Shown here: in pieces, positions 43,349-51,537 of the stretch | How positions within the stretch are numbered: the stretch's first letter is position 1 | Layout of the letters: each line of letters begins with the position of its first letter | DNA from: Candidatus Bacteroides merdavium | GTDB lineage: Bacteria > Bacteroidota > Bacteroidia > Bacteroidales > Bacteroidaceae | Length of the DNA stretch: 64,000 nt | Reading direction: 5' to 3' | NCBI GenBank assembly: GCA_019116805.1 | Contig: DXAV01000034.1 | Coordinates: 1 to 64,000, forward strand | Translations under genes and position numbers: made by a program | The notes under the pieces: generated by a model | Told to the model about the DNA's origin: nothing | What the model saw: only the letters and a program-made list of their open reading frames with translations | The model's database searches: none

Positions 43349-44692
43349 ATGAACGAACCCTACGTACAAGTCGGAATCGTATTCGATCCCCAAATAGAAT
43401 TTACATTGCTGACTCCCTACCAGCAAAACGGCCAGAAGGTGGATGGTCATCAGACCGCCACCTTCGACCACGGCCGCATCCTATGGCAAGGCCGCCTCTA
43501 TGACGAACTGCTCTTCGAACCCAAAGACGAACAGACGGCCGCGTTCGAACTGCACGGTGTCACCATCGGCATCAACTTCCATTGGGAACGCAAGGAAGAC
43601 CAACGCTTCCAGGGTGCCCTGCGCATCATCGTAGAAGACAATCACCTGACCGCCGTCAACGTCATCCGCGTGGAAGACTACCTGACGAGTGTCATCTCCA
43701 GTGAAATGAGTGCTACTGCCTCGCTGGAATTGCTGAAGGCCCATGCAGTAATCTCGAGAAGCTGGCTATTGGCCCAAATCAACAAAAACAAGGAAATCGA
43801 GGCACAACATACAGACTACTCGGCCTGCACGCAAACCGATGACGAACTGATCCGATGGTTCGACCGCGAAGATCATACCCGCTTCGATGTCTGTGCCGAC
43901 GACCACTGCCAACGCTACCAAGGCATCACCCGTGCCTCCACAGATATTGTACGCCAAGCCATTCAGGCTACGCGTGGACAGGTACTGATGTCAGAAGATA
44001 AGATATGTGACGCCCGCTTCTCCAAGTGCTGTGGTGGTGCCTTCGAAGAGTTCCAGTACTGCTGGGAAGACACGCCCTACCCTTACCTGCGCAAGCAGCT
44101 CGACCGCCGCATCCGCCAGGGACAGACTTCCGTACCCGACCCTGCCCTGCCCGATTTAACTGTCGAAGCAGAAGCCGACCGCTGGATACGAACCTCACCC
44201 GAGGCTTTCTGTAATACTACAAACAAGCACATCCTGTCACAGGTGCTCAACAACTACGACCAGGAGACAACCGACTTCTACCGCTGGCGGGTTGAGTACA
44301 CACAGGAAGAGTTGGCGGCCCTTATTCTCAAACGCTCGGGCGTGGACTACGGACAGATTATTGACCTCATACCCGTGGCCCGCGGTACCAGCGGCCGTCT
44401 GTGGAAACTGAAAATTGTTGGCACCAAACGTACACTGACCATTGGCAAGGAGCTGGAAATACGACGTACGCTGTCGTCCTCGCACCTTTACAGTTCGGCT
44501 TTTGTAGTGGACAAGCACGACCTCTCTCCAGAAGGTATCCCCGCACGATTTACCCTCATCGGAGCCGGCTGGGGGCACGGTGTAGGCCTCTGTCAGATAG
44601 GCGCTGCCGTCATGGGCGAGCAGGGTTACAAGTATAACGAAATCCTGCTACACTACTACATCGGAGCCAATATAGAGAAGATTTATTCATAA
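43349..44692 (+). CDS. SpoIID/LytB domain protein without signal peptide
   Basis: A 447-aa protein whose central part is the SpoIID/LytB domain. The catalytic-type segment VISSEMSATASLELLKAHAVISRSW (Glu about 118) is followed by CQRYQGI and the C-terminal GWGHGVGLCQIGA block (about 410-422), typical of the family. SpoIID is a lytic transglycosylase acting on glycan strands lacking stem peptides. Unusually, the N-terminus (MNEPYVQVGIVFDPQ) shows no signal peptide or transmembrane segment, so it may act on fragments already in the cytoplasm. It lies 23 bp before the AmpG-like permease gene, which would supply such fragments. Confidence 0.83.
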   Translation: MNEPYVQVGIVFDPQIEFTLLTPYQQNGQKVDGHQTATFDHGRILWQGRLYDELLFEPKDEQTAAFELHGVTIGINFHWERKEDQRFQGALRIIVEDNHLTAVNVIRVEDYLTSVISSEMSATASLELLKAHAVISRSWLLAQINKNKEIEAQHTDYSACTQTDDELIRWFDREDHTRFDVCADDHCQRYQGITRASTDIVRQAIQATRGQVLMSEDKICDARFSKCCGGAFEEFQYCWEDTPYPYLRKQLDRRIRQGQTSVPDPALPDLTVEAEADRWIRTSPEAFCNTTNKHILSQVLNNYDQETTDFYRWRVEYTQEELAALILKRSGVDYGQIIDLIPVARGTSGRLWKLKIVGTKRTLTIGKELEIRRTLSSSHLYSSAFVVDKHDLSPEGIPARFTLIGAGWGHGVGLCQIGAAVMGEQGYKYNEILLHYYIGANIEKIYS

Positions 44693-44715
44693 ATAAATAA
44701 ACAAACATACGGATC

Positions 44716-46041
44716 ATGAACCAACAGACAAAGAATATCAATCCCTGGCTATGGGTTCCCACCCTATACTTCGCTCAAGGTATTCCCTATTTCATCGTGA
44801 ACAACATCTCCGTGATGATGTTCACCAAGATGGGTGTCCCCAACGGAGAAATGGCTTTGTTTACCAGCCTGCTCTACCTGCCGTGGACCATCAAACCCTT
44901 CTGGAGCCCGTTCGTGGACATCATCCGGACTAAGCGCTGGTGGACAATAGCTATGCAGGTACTGATGTCCGTCGCCTTCATCCTGCTGACGCTGGCCATC
45001 CCAAGGCCGGAGGAAACAGACATTGCCGCGGGCACGACGCCCATCAGCCTGTTCACCTTCACGTTGATCCTGTTCATCATCACGGCCTTCGCCTCGGCAA
45101 CCCATGACATTGCTGCCGACGGTTTCTACATGCTGGCGCTGAAACAGAGCGACCAGGCCGCCTTCGTAGGCATCCGAAGCACGTTCTACCGTCTGGCTTC
45201 CATTTTCGGTCAGGGCGTGCTCGTAGCCATTGCCGGTGCCATCGAGTTGAAGACAAAAGATATCCCGCTGTCGTGGACCATCACGATGCTCGTCACCGCC
45301 GTCCTGTTCAGTCTGGTGACGTTCTACCACATCTTCGTGGTGCCCAAACCCGCTTCCGACAAGCCCACACTGGCAGCCGGAACCGCCAGTGCCAAAGCCA
45401 TCTTCCGGGAGTTCGGGCGTACCTTCGCCACCTACTTCACCAAGCCGGGTGTACTGCTGGCCATCGTATTCATGCTGCTCTACCGCCTGCCGGAAGCGTT
45501 CCTGATCAAGATGTGCATGCCCTTCCTCGTAGCCTCCAAGGCGTCGGGCGGACTCGAGCTCTCCACAGCCGAAGTGGGTATCGTATATGGTACCATTGGA
45601 GTCATCTTCCTCACCTTGGGCGGTATTCTGGGCGGTCTGTTCGCCTCACGCCTCGGCCTGAAGAAATCCATCTGGTGGATGGCCGGCTGCATGACCCTGC
45701 CGTGTCTGACGTTTGTTTATCTGGCCATCGCCCAGCCCGACAACGTAGTCATCATCTCCACCGCCATTGCCATCGAGCAGTTCGGCTATGGCTTCGGCTT
45801 CACAGCCTACATGCTCTACATGATGTACTTCTCCGAAGGTGAGTTCAAGACATCGCACTACGCCATCTGCACGGCCTTCATGGCACTGAGCATGATGATA
45901 CCGGGCATGTTCGCCGGATATATTCAGGAGGCTATCGGATACACGGACTTCTTCTGGCTGGTAATGGTGTGCTGCATTGCCACGGTTATCGTTACTTTCT
46001 TCGTGGACAGGAAGATTGATCCGGAGTATGGAAAGAAATGA
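44716..46041 (+). CDS. MFS permease, AmpG-like (muropeptide importer)
   Basis: A 441-aa major facilitator with about twelve hydrophobic segments, resembling AmpG. The N-terminal NPWLWVPTLYFAQGIPYF (about 9-26) and LLYLPWTIKPFWSPFVD (about 53-69) are characteristic of the AmpG group. AmpG brings GlcNAc-anhydroMurNAc peptides into the cytoplasm in Gram-negatives. The neighbouring SpoIID-like and NamZ-like genes support that role here. Its stop region overlaps the possible upstream start of the next gene. Confidence 0.85.
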   Translation: MNQQTKNINPWLWVPTLYFAQGIPYFIVNNISVMMFTKMGVPNGEMALFTSLLYLPWTIKPFWSPFVDIIRTKRWWTIAMQVLMSVAFILLTLAIPRPEETDIAAGTTPISLFTFTLILFIITAFASATHDIAADGFYMLALKQSDQAAFVGIRSTFYRLASIFGQGVLVAIAGAIELKTKDIPLSWTITMLVTAVLFSLVTFYHIFVVPKPASDKPTLAAGTASAKAIFREFGRTFATYFTKPGVLLAIVFMLLYRLPEAFLIKMCMPFLVASKASGGLELSTAEVGIVYGTIGVIFLTLGGILGGLFASRLGLKKSIWWMAGCMTLPCLTFVYLAIAQPDNVVIISTAIAIEQFGYGFGFTAYMLYMMYFSEGEFKTSHYAICTAFMALSMMIPGMFAGYIQEAIGYTDFFWLVMVCCIATVIVTFFVDRKIDPEYGKK

Positions 46042-46070
46042 AAACAGACTATATAATAAATAGAACAACC

Positions 46071-47342
46071 ATGAACAGAAAGAATATATTTACATCCGGC
46101 ACAGGACTCGAGAAAACTCTCCTGCTCCTCTTCCTGTGCCTTTCTCTCAGTGCACAGGCCCAAAAGATACGTATCAAGACGGGCATCGAGGTGCTGAAGG
46201 CACAGAACTTCCGCTGCCTGGAGGGCAAGCGCGTGGGCCTTATCACCAACCCCACGGGTGTAGACAACGAACTGCGTTCTACCATCGACATCCTGCACGA
46301 AGCGCCTAACGTCAACCTCGTAGCCCTCTACGGTCCGGAACACGGCGTACGCGGAGACGTACATGCAGGCGACCACGTATCCGACCAGCGCGACCCAGCC
46401 ACCGGCCTGCCCGTCTATTCGCTCTACGGCAAAACGCGCAAAGCCACGCCCGAAATGCTGAAGGACGTCGATATACTGGTGTATGACATCCAGGACATCG
46501 GCTGCCGCTCGTTCACCTACATCAGCACCCTAGGACTGGCCATGGAGGCCGCCGCAGAGAACGGCAAGGAACTCATCGTGCTGGACCGCCCCAACCCGCT
46601 GGGCGGACTGAAAGTGGAAGGAAACCTGACGGAGGACGACTGCATCTCCTTCGTCAGCCAGTTCAAGATACCCTACGTTTACGGTCTGACCTGCGGCGAG
46701 CTGGCCCTGTTGCTCAACGGCGAGCGGATGCTGACGGGCGGCGTGCAATGCAAGCTGACAGTCATCAAGATGAAGGGCTGGAAGCGTCGCATGGACTACA
46801 CGGCCACAGGCCTGCAATGGATACCCTCGTCGCCCCACATCCCGCACCCTCACTCGGCATTCTTCTACCCCGTGAGCGGCATTCTGGGCGAGCTGGGCTA
46901 CATGTCCATCGGCGTGGGCTACACCATCCCCTTCCAGATGTTCGCCGCTCCCTGGGCCGAAGCTGACAAGCTGGCCGACGCGCTGAACGACCTGCATGTA
47001 CCCGGCGTCATCTTCCGCCCCATCTACCTGAAACCCTTCTACAGCGTGGGCAAGGGTGAACAGCTGCAAGGCGTACAGGTGCACATCACCAACTACGCCC
47101 GCGCGCCGCTCAGCCCCTTGCAGTTCCTCGTGATGCAGGAAGTGGCCCGCCTGTGGCCCGAACGCGCCGTCTTCGACCATGCCGACAAGGGCCGCTTCGC
47201 GATGTTCGACAAGGTGTGCGGCTCGCACCAAATACGCGAACGCTTCACGAAGACCAACCGCTGGGAAGACATCCGGCCCTACTGGGAAAAAGACGTGGAG
47301 AACTTCCGCCAAGTATCCAAGAAGTATTATTTGTACCGATAA
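46071..47342 (+). CDS. namZ: Exo-beta-N-acetylmuramidase, NamZ/DUF1343 family (copy 2)
   Basis: A 423-aa secreted paralogue of the protein at 33021. The signal peptide (about 1-29, ending SAQAQ) is followed by GKRVGLITNPTG, GPEHGVRG with the family's Glu and His, DIQDIGCRSFTY and LDRPNPLGG. The frame can open at 46038, overlapping the AmpG-like stop, but the ATG at 46071 gives a clean signal peptide. That ATG is also preceded by the same 11 bases (ATAGAACAACC) as the GT2-like gene, so I prefer it. Divergence from copy 1 around these motifs suggests a different preferred chain length or substituent. The D-lactate dehydrogenase candidate follows 18 bp later. Confidence 0.88.
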   Translation: MNRKNIFTSGTGLEKTLLLLFLCLSLSAQAQKIRIKTGIEVLKAQNFRCLEGKRVGLITNPTGVDNELRSTIDILHEAPNVNLVALYGPEHGVRGDVHAGDHVSDQRDPATGLPVYSLYGKTRKATPEMLKDVDILVYDIQDIGCRSFTYISTLGLAMEAAAENGKELIVLDRPNPLGGLKVEGNLTEDDCISFVSQFKIPYVYGLTCGELALLLNGERMLTGGVQCKLTVIKMKGWKRRMDYTATGLQWIPSSPHIPHPHSAFFYPVSGILGELGYMSIGVGYTIPFQMFAAPWAEADKLADALNDLHVPGVIFRPIYLKPFYSVGKGEQLQGVQVHITNYARAPLSPLQFLVMQEVARLWPERAVFDHADKGRFAMFDKVCGSHQIRERFTKTNRWEDIRPYWEKDVENFRQVSKKYYLYR

Positions 47343-47360
47343 GTCCAAAAAGACAATAAT

Positions 47361-50336
47361 ATGAAAGAACCTTATCTGTCGTTTCTGCACGAAGCCTCGC
47401 GCTTCATCCCACAGGAACGCATCTATACCGACGAACTGCGGCGCCTGGCCTGGGGCACAGACGCGGGCTTCTACCGCCTCATCCCGCAGATTGTCGTCCG
47501 TTCAGACAGCGAGGACGAAGTGGCCAGTCTGCTCCGTCTGGCCGACCGTTTGAACCTGCCCGTCACCTTCCGTGCCGCGGGTACAAGCCTGTCGGGTCAG
47601 GCCATCAGCGACTCCATTCTCATCGTAGCTGGCAAGCACTGGGAACAATACTCCATCAGCCCCGACGGCAGCCAGATTACCCTGCAGCCGGGCATCGTGG
47701 GGCAACGCGTCAATGAGTTACTGGCTCCCTACGGACGGAAGTTCGCCCCTGACCCCGCCTCGGTGAAGAGCGCCATGGTAGGCGGTATCGTGATGAACAA
47801 CGCTTCGGGCATGAACTGCGGTACGCATGCCAACAGCGACCGCGTGATGCTCTCAGCACGTATCGTCCTGGCCGACGGCACGGTGCTTGATACAGCCGAT
47901 CCTGTGAGCCGCGCCTCCTTCGAGGTGACTCACCGCGACTTTATCCGCAACATCTGCCACCTGCGCGACAGTATTCGTGCCGACGAGCAACTGCACGAGC
48001 GCATCCGCTACAAGTATGCCATCAAGAATGTCACGGGCCTTAATCTGTTACCTTTCATTACTTTCAACGACCCGTTCGACATCATCGCCCACCTGATGGT
48101 GGGCAGCGAAGGCACCCTGGCCTTCCTCTCGCAGGTGACCATGCGCACCGAGTACGACTATCCCTGCAAGGCCAGCGCAATGGTTTACTTCACAGATATC
48201 CGTGAGGCGTGCCGGGCCGTGGTAGCCATGAAAAAGCTGACCGACCCGAAAGAAGAATGGATTGTGAAAGGCGCCGAACTGCTGGACTACAAGAGTCTGT
48301 CGTCCGTGGACGACCCCATATATATAAAGTATAAAGGAGAAGCCACCGACCCGTCAGGTCTCACTGCCGTACTGACCGAGACCAAGGCCCGCACACCCGA
48401 AGAGCTGAAGACCCGCATTGCTGCCATTGAGCAAACCCTCTCGGCCTTCCATACCTACATACCCGTACACTTCACCGACAATCCGGCAGAGTATGGCAAG
48501 TATTGGGCCATCCGCTCGGGCATCTTCCCCAGTGTGGGAGGTACGCGCCGTCCCGGCACGACCTGTCTCATCGAAGACGTGGCCTTCCACATCGAAGACC
48601 TGCCCGAAGCCACCGCCGACCTGCAGGCCCTCATCGCCCGCCACGGCTACGACGATGCCTGCATCTACGGCCATGCGCTGGAAGGCAACTACCACTTCAT
48701 CCTCAACCAAAGCTTCTCCACCCAGGCCGAAGTGGACCGCTACGAGGCACTGATGGAGGACGTCAAGACACTGGTAGTGGACAAGTACGACGGTTCCCTG
48801 AAAGCCGAGCACGGCACAGGTCGCAACATGGCTCCCTACGTCCGATACGAATGGGGCGAGGAGGCCTACGAGGTGATGAAAGCCGTGAAGCATCTCTTCG
48901 ACCCGAAAGGACTGCTCAACCCCGGTGTCATCTTCAACGACGACCCCAAATGTCACCTGAAGCACTTCAAGCCGCTGCCGCTGCTAAATGAAGAGGTAAG
49001 AATAAAGAATCAAGGAAGTAAAGATAAGCGTACACAAAGAGATTCTTCATTCTTCACTCTTCATTCTACATTAAATAAGATTAACCGCTGTATTGAGTGC
49101 GGCTTCTGCGAAGTGAACTGTCTGTCGTGCGGCTTCACCCTCTCATCGCGCCAACGCATCGTCATCCAGCGCGAGCTGGCCCGCCTGCGCCAGGAAGGCG
49201 ACGATCCCAAGCGCCTTGCCCTGCTGGAAAAGCAGTACCACTACCAGGGCAACCAGACCTGCGCAGGCGACGGGCTCTGTTCCCTGTCCTGCCCCATGGG
49301 CATCAACACAGGCGACCTGACCCACCTCGTACGCCAACGCCTCCTGCCCCCCGGCAGTACGGGCTACAAGGCCGGCGACTATGCCGCCCGCCACTTCGCC
49401 GGCATCAAGAGCGCCCTGCGCCCCGTACTCACCCTGGCCGATACTGCCCATGCCGCATTGGGCACCGCCACCATGAGCAAACTGACCCGAGGCATGCACA
49501 ACTTGCTTGGTATCCCGCAATGGACAGCGGCGATGCCGAAAGCCTTTAAAATGAAGAATCCACAAGATGCAACCTCCCATTCTTCGTCCTCCGCCCAAGC
49601 TGATCCACTGAAAGTAGTGTACTTCCCCAGCTGCATCAACCAGACCATGGGGCTGGCACGCAAGTCGCCCGTCGAACAGGCGCTGGTCAACAAGATGATA
49701 GCCCTGCTCCACAAAGCAGGCTATCAGGTCATCTTCCCCAAGAACATGGAGAAGCTGTGCTGTGGCACCATCTGGGAGAGCAAAGGCATGATAGACATAG
49801 CCGACCGCAAAACGCATGAACTGGAAGAGGCCCTGTGGGAAGCCAGCGAACAGGGACGTTACCCTGTGCTCTGCGACCAAAGTCCCTGCCTGCACCGCAT
49901 GCGCGAAACCATCCGTCGCATGAAGCTCTACGAACCGGCCGAGTTCATCTACACCTTCCTGCGTCCCCGCCTCATATTCAAGCCTGTCGACCGTCCCGTG
50001 GCCCTGCACATCACGTGCTCCATGCGCAAGATGGGACTGGCCGACACGCTCATCACTCTGGCCCGTCTGTGCTCCACACAGGTGTTCGTACCCGAAGAGG
50101 TGGGCTGTTGCGGCTTTGCGGGCGACCGTGGCTTCACACATCCCGAACTGAACGCCTATGCCCTGCGCAAGCTCCGCCCGCAGATTGAAGAACGGAACAT
50201 CCAGATAGGCTACAGCAACAGCCGTACGTGCGAGATAGGCCTCACCACCAACTCGGGTATCCCCTACGTGTCAATAGCCTACCTGGTGGATGAATGTACT
50301 ACCGCTAAAGACAGAAAGGAGGAACAACCGATATGA
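47361..50336 (+). CDS. FAD/Fe-S oxidoreductase, D-lactate dehydrogenase (Dld-II/GlcD-GlpC type)
   Basis: A 991-aa fusion. The N-terminal FAD-binding half (about 40-540) has TFRAAGTSLSGQA (about 73-85) and VGGIVMNNASGMNCGTH. The C-terminal half is GlpC-like, with Fe-S motifs CIECGFCEVNC (about 577-587) and CAGDGLCSLSCP (about 634-645) and two CCG-type motifs (CCGT about 801, CCGFAGDRG about 916). This layout is that of membrane-associated D-lactate or D-2-hydroxyacid dehydrogenases. The MurQ reaction encoded 5 kb downstream yields D-lactate, so D-lactate is the likely substrate (inference). The linker at about 541-575 is AT-rich with TTCATTCTTC-type repeats. It overlaps the next gene by 4 bp. 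Confidence 0.85.
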   Translation: MKEPYLSFLHEASRFIPQERIYTDELRRLAWGTDAGFYRLIPQIVVRSDSEDEVASLLRLADRLNLPVTFRAAGTSLSGQAISDSILIVAGKHWEQYSISPDGSQITLQPGIVGQRVNELLAPYGRKFAPDPASVKSAMVGGIVMNNASGMNCGTHANSDRVMLSARIVLADGTVLDTADPVSRASFEVTHRDFIRNICHLRDSIRADEQLHERIRYKYAIKNVTGLNLLPFITFNDPFDIIAHLMVGSEGTLAFLSQVTMRTEYDYPCKASAMVYFTDIREACRAVVAMKKLTDPKEEWIVKGAELLDYKSLSSVDDPIYIKYKGEATDPSGLTAVLTETKARTPEELKTRIAAIEQTLSAFHTYIPVHFTDNPAEYGKYWAIRSGIFPSVGGTRRPGTTCLIEDVAFHIEDLPEATADLQALIARHGYDDACIYGHALEGNYHFILNQSFSTQAEVDRYEALMEDVKTLVVDKYDGSLKAEHGTGRNMAPYVRYEWGEEAYEVMKAVKHLFDPKGLLNPGVIFNDDPKCHLKHFKPLPLLNEEVRIKNQGSKDKRTQRDSSFFTLHSTLNKINRCIECGFCEVNCLSCGFTLSSRQRIVIQRELARLRQEGDDPKRLALLEKQYHYQGNQTCAGDGLCSLSCPMGINTGDLTHLVRQRLLPPGSTGYKAGDYAARHFAGIKSALRPVLTLADTAHAALGTATMSKLTRGMHNLLGIPQWTAAMPKAFKMKNPQDATSHSSSSAQADPLKVVYFPSCINQTMGLARKSPVEQALVNKMIALLHKAGYQVIFPKNMEKLCCGTIWESKGMIDIADRKTHELEEALWEASEQGRYPVLCDQSPCLHRMRETIRRMKLYEPAEFIYTFLRPRLIFKPVDRPVALHITCSMRKMGLADTLITLARLCSTQVFVPEEVGCCGFAGDRGFTHPELNAYALRKLRPQIEERNIQIGYSNSRTCEIGLTTNSGIPYVSIAYLVDECTTAKDRKEEQPI
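49000..49080. repeat. AT-rich TTCATTCTTCACT-type repeat encoding a linker
   Basis: Within the oxidoreductase, about 80 bp of AT-rich sequence (AAGAATAAAGAATC, then ATTCTTCATTCTTCACTC) lie between GC-rich coding blocks. They encode a polar linker between the FAD and Fe-S halves. The sequence looks like intergenic simple repeat held in frame. Confidence 0.5.
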
Positions 50337-51526
50337 ACAAACCGCAAACCAACAGCAAACGTATCCTTGCCCTCGACATTCTGCGGGGCATCACCATCGC
50401 CGGCATGATTCTGGTGAATAATCCCGGTTCATGGGGACACATCTACGCTCCCCTGCGCCATGCCGAATGGAACGGACTGACACCGACAGACCTGGTGTTC
50501 CCCTTCTTCATGTTCATCATGGGCATCTCCACCTATATCTCACTGAAGAAGTATGACTTCGCCTACAGCCATGCCACCCTCCGGAAGATTCTGCGGCGCA
50601 CCGTCGTCATCTTCGTCATCGGCATGGCCATCGGCTGGTTCTCACGCTTCTGCTACTACTGGGCCTCGGCTCCCGACGACCTGAATTTCGGGCAGAACCT
50701 GTGGGCATCGGTATGGACGTTCGACCGCATGCGTATCCTGGGCGTCATGCAACGCCTGGCTCTGTGCTACTGCGCCGCTTCCATCGTGGCTCTCACGATG
50801 AAGCACAGCCGCATTCCCTACCTCATCGCCACGCTCCTCGTGGGCTACTTCATCCTGCTGATGGCAGGCAACGGCTTTGCCTACAACGAAACCAACATCC
50901 TGTCCGTCGTGGACCGCGCCATCCTGACACCTGCCCACATGTACAAGGACAACGGAATCGATCCCGAAGGCCTGCTGAGCACCATTCCCTCCATCGCCCA
51001 CGTGCTGCTGGGCTTCTGCGTGGGCCGTATGATGCTGGGCGACAAGAATGCCACCAGCCGCAGCCGTGAAGAAGTGCTCCAGTCACACCTCGTCAAGCTG
51101 TTCCTGATAGGTACCATCCTTACCTTCAGCGGCCTGCTGCTGAGTTACGGATGCCCGCTCAACAAGAAGATATGGTCGCCCACTTTCGTGCTTACCACCT
51201 GTGGTCTGGCCTCCAGTCTGCTGGCTCTGCTCATCTGGATTATCGACGTAAAAGGCTACAAGCGCTGGAGTCTGTTCTTCGAGTCGTTCGGTGTGAACCC
51301 GCTGTTCATGTACGTACTGGGCGGTGTGCTGAGTATCCTGTTTGGCAGCATCCGCCTGCCCTGGGCCGACGGAAGCATTTCCATCCACGGATTGCTCTAC
51401 GGCAAGATGATGCAGCCGCTCTTCGGAGATACCGGCGGCTCGTTGGCCTATGCCCTGATATTTGTCACCATCAACTGGTGCATCGGCTACCAATTATATA
51501 AAAGGAAAATATACATCAAGATATAA
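50333..51526 (+). CDS. murT: MurT-like inner membrane protein (DUF5009/HGSNAT-like)
   Basis: A 397-aa polytopic membrane protein with about ten hydrophobic segments of the heparan-alpha-glucosaminide acetyltransferase-like (COG4299/DUF5009) family. N-terminal LALDILRGITIAGMILVNNPG (about 12-32) and GLTPTDLVFPFFMFIMG (about 48-64) are diagnostic. In Tannerella forsythia a protein encoded directly before a MurNAc kinase and etherase was described as the MurNAc transporter MurT. The same order (this gene, MurK-like, MurQ) is seen here. That MurT belongs to this particular family is from memory and not checked, so an acyltransferase role remains possible. Start overlaps the previous stop (ATGA). 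Confidence 0.7.
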   Translation: MNKPQTNSKRILALDILRGITIAGMILVNNPGSWGHIYAPLRHAEWNGLTPTDLVFPFFMFIMGISTYISLKKYDFAYSHATLRKILRRTVVIFVIGMAIGWFSRFCYYWASAPDDLNFGQNLWASVWTFDRMRILGVMQRLALCYCAASIVALTMKHSRIPYLIATLLVGYFILLMAGNGFAYNETNILSVVDRAILTPAHMYKDNGIDPEGLLSTIPSIAHVLLGFCVGRMMLGDKNATSRSREEVLQSHLVKLFLIGTILTFSGLLLSYGCPLNKKIWSPTFVLTTCGLASSLLALLIWIIDVKGYKRWSLFFESFGVNPLFMYVLGGVLSILFGSIRLPWADGSISIHGLLYGKMMQPLFGDTGGSLAYALIFVTINWCIGYQLYKRKIYIKI

Positions 51527-51537
51527 ACATTATTATT

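Noticed and set aside
46038..46070. Earlier namZ copy 2 start overlapping the AmpG-like stop
   Set aside because: It would put 11 extra polar residues before the signal peptide; the later ATG gives a clean signal sequence and has a shared leader. Not fully excluded.
49143..50141. Long antisense frame opposite the FAD/Fe-S oxidoreductase
   Set aside because: The plus strand shows intact Fe-S and CCG motifs; the antisense translation resembles no family and only reflects codon bias.
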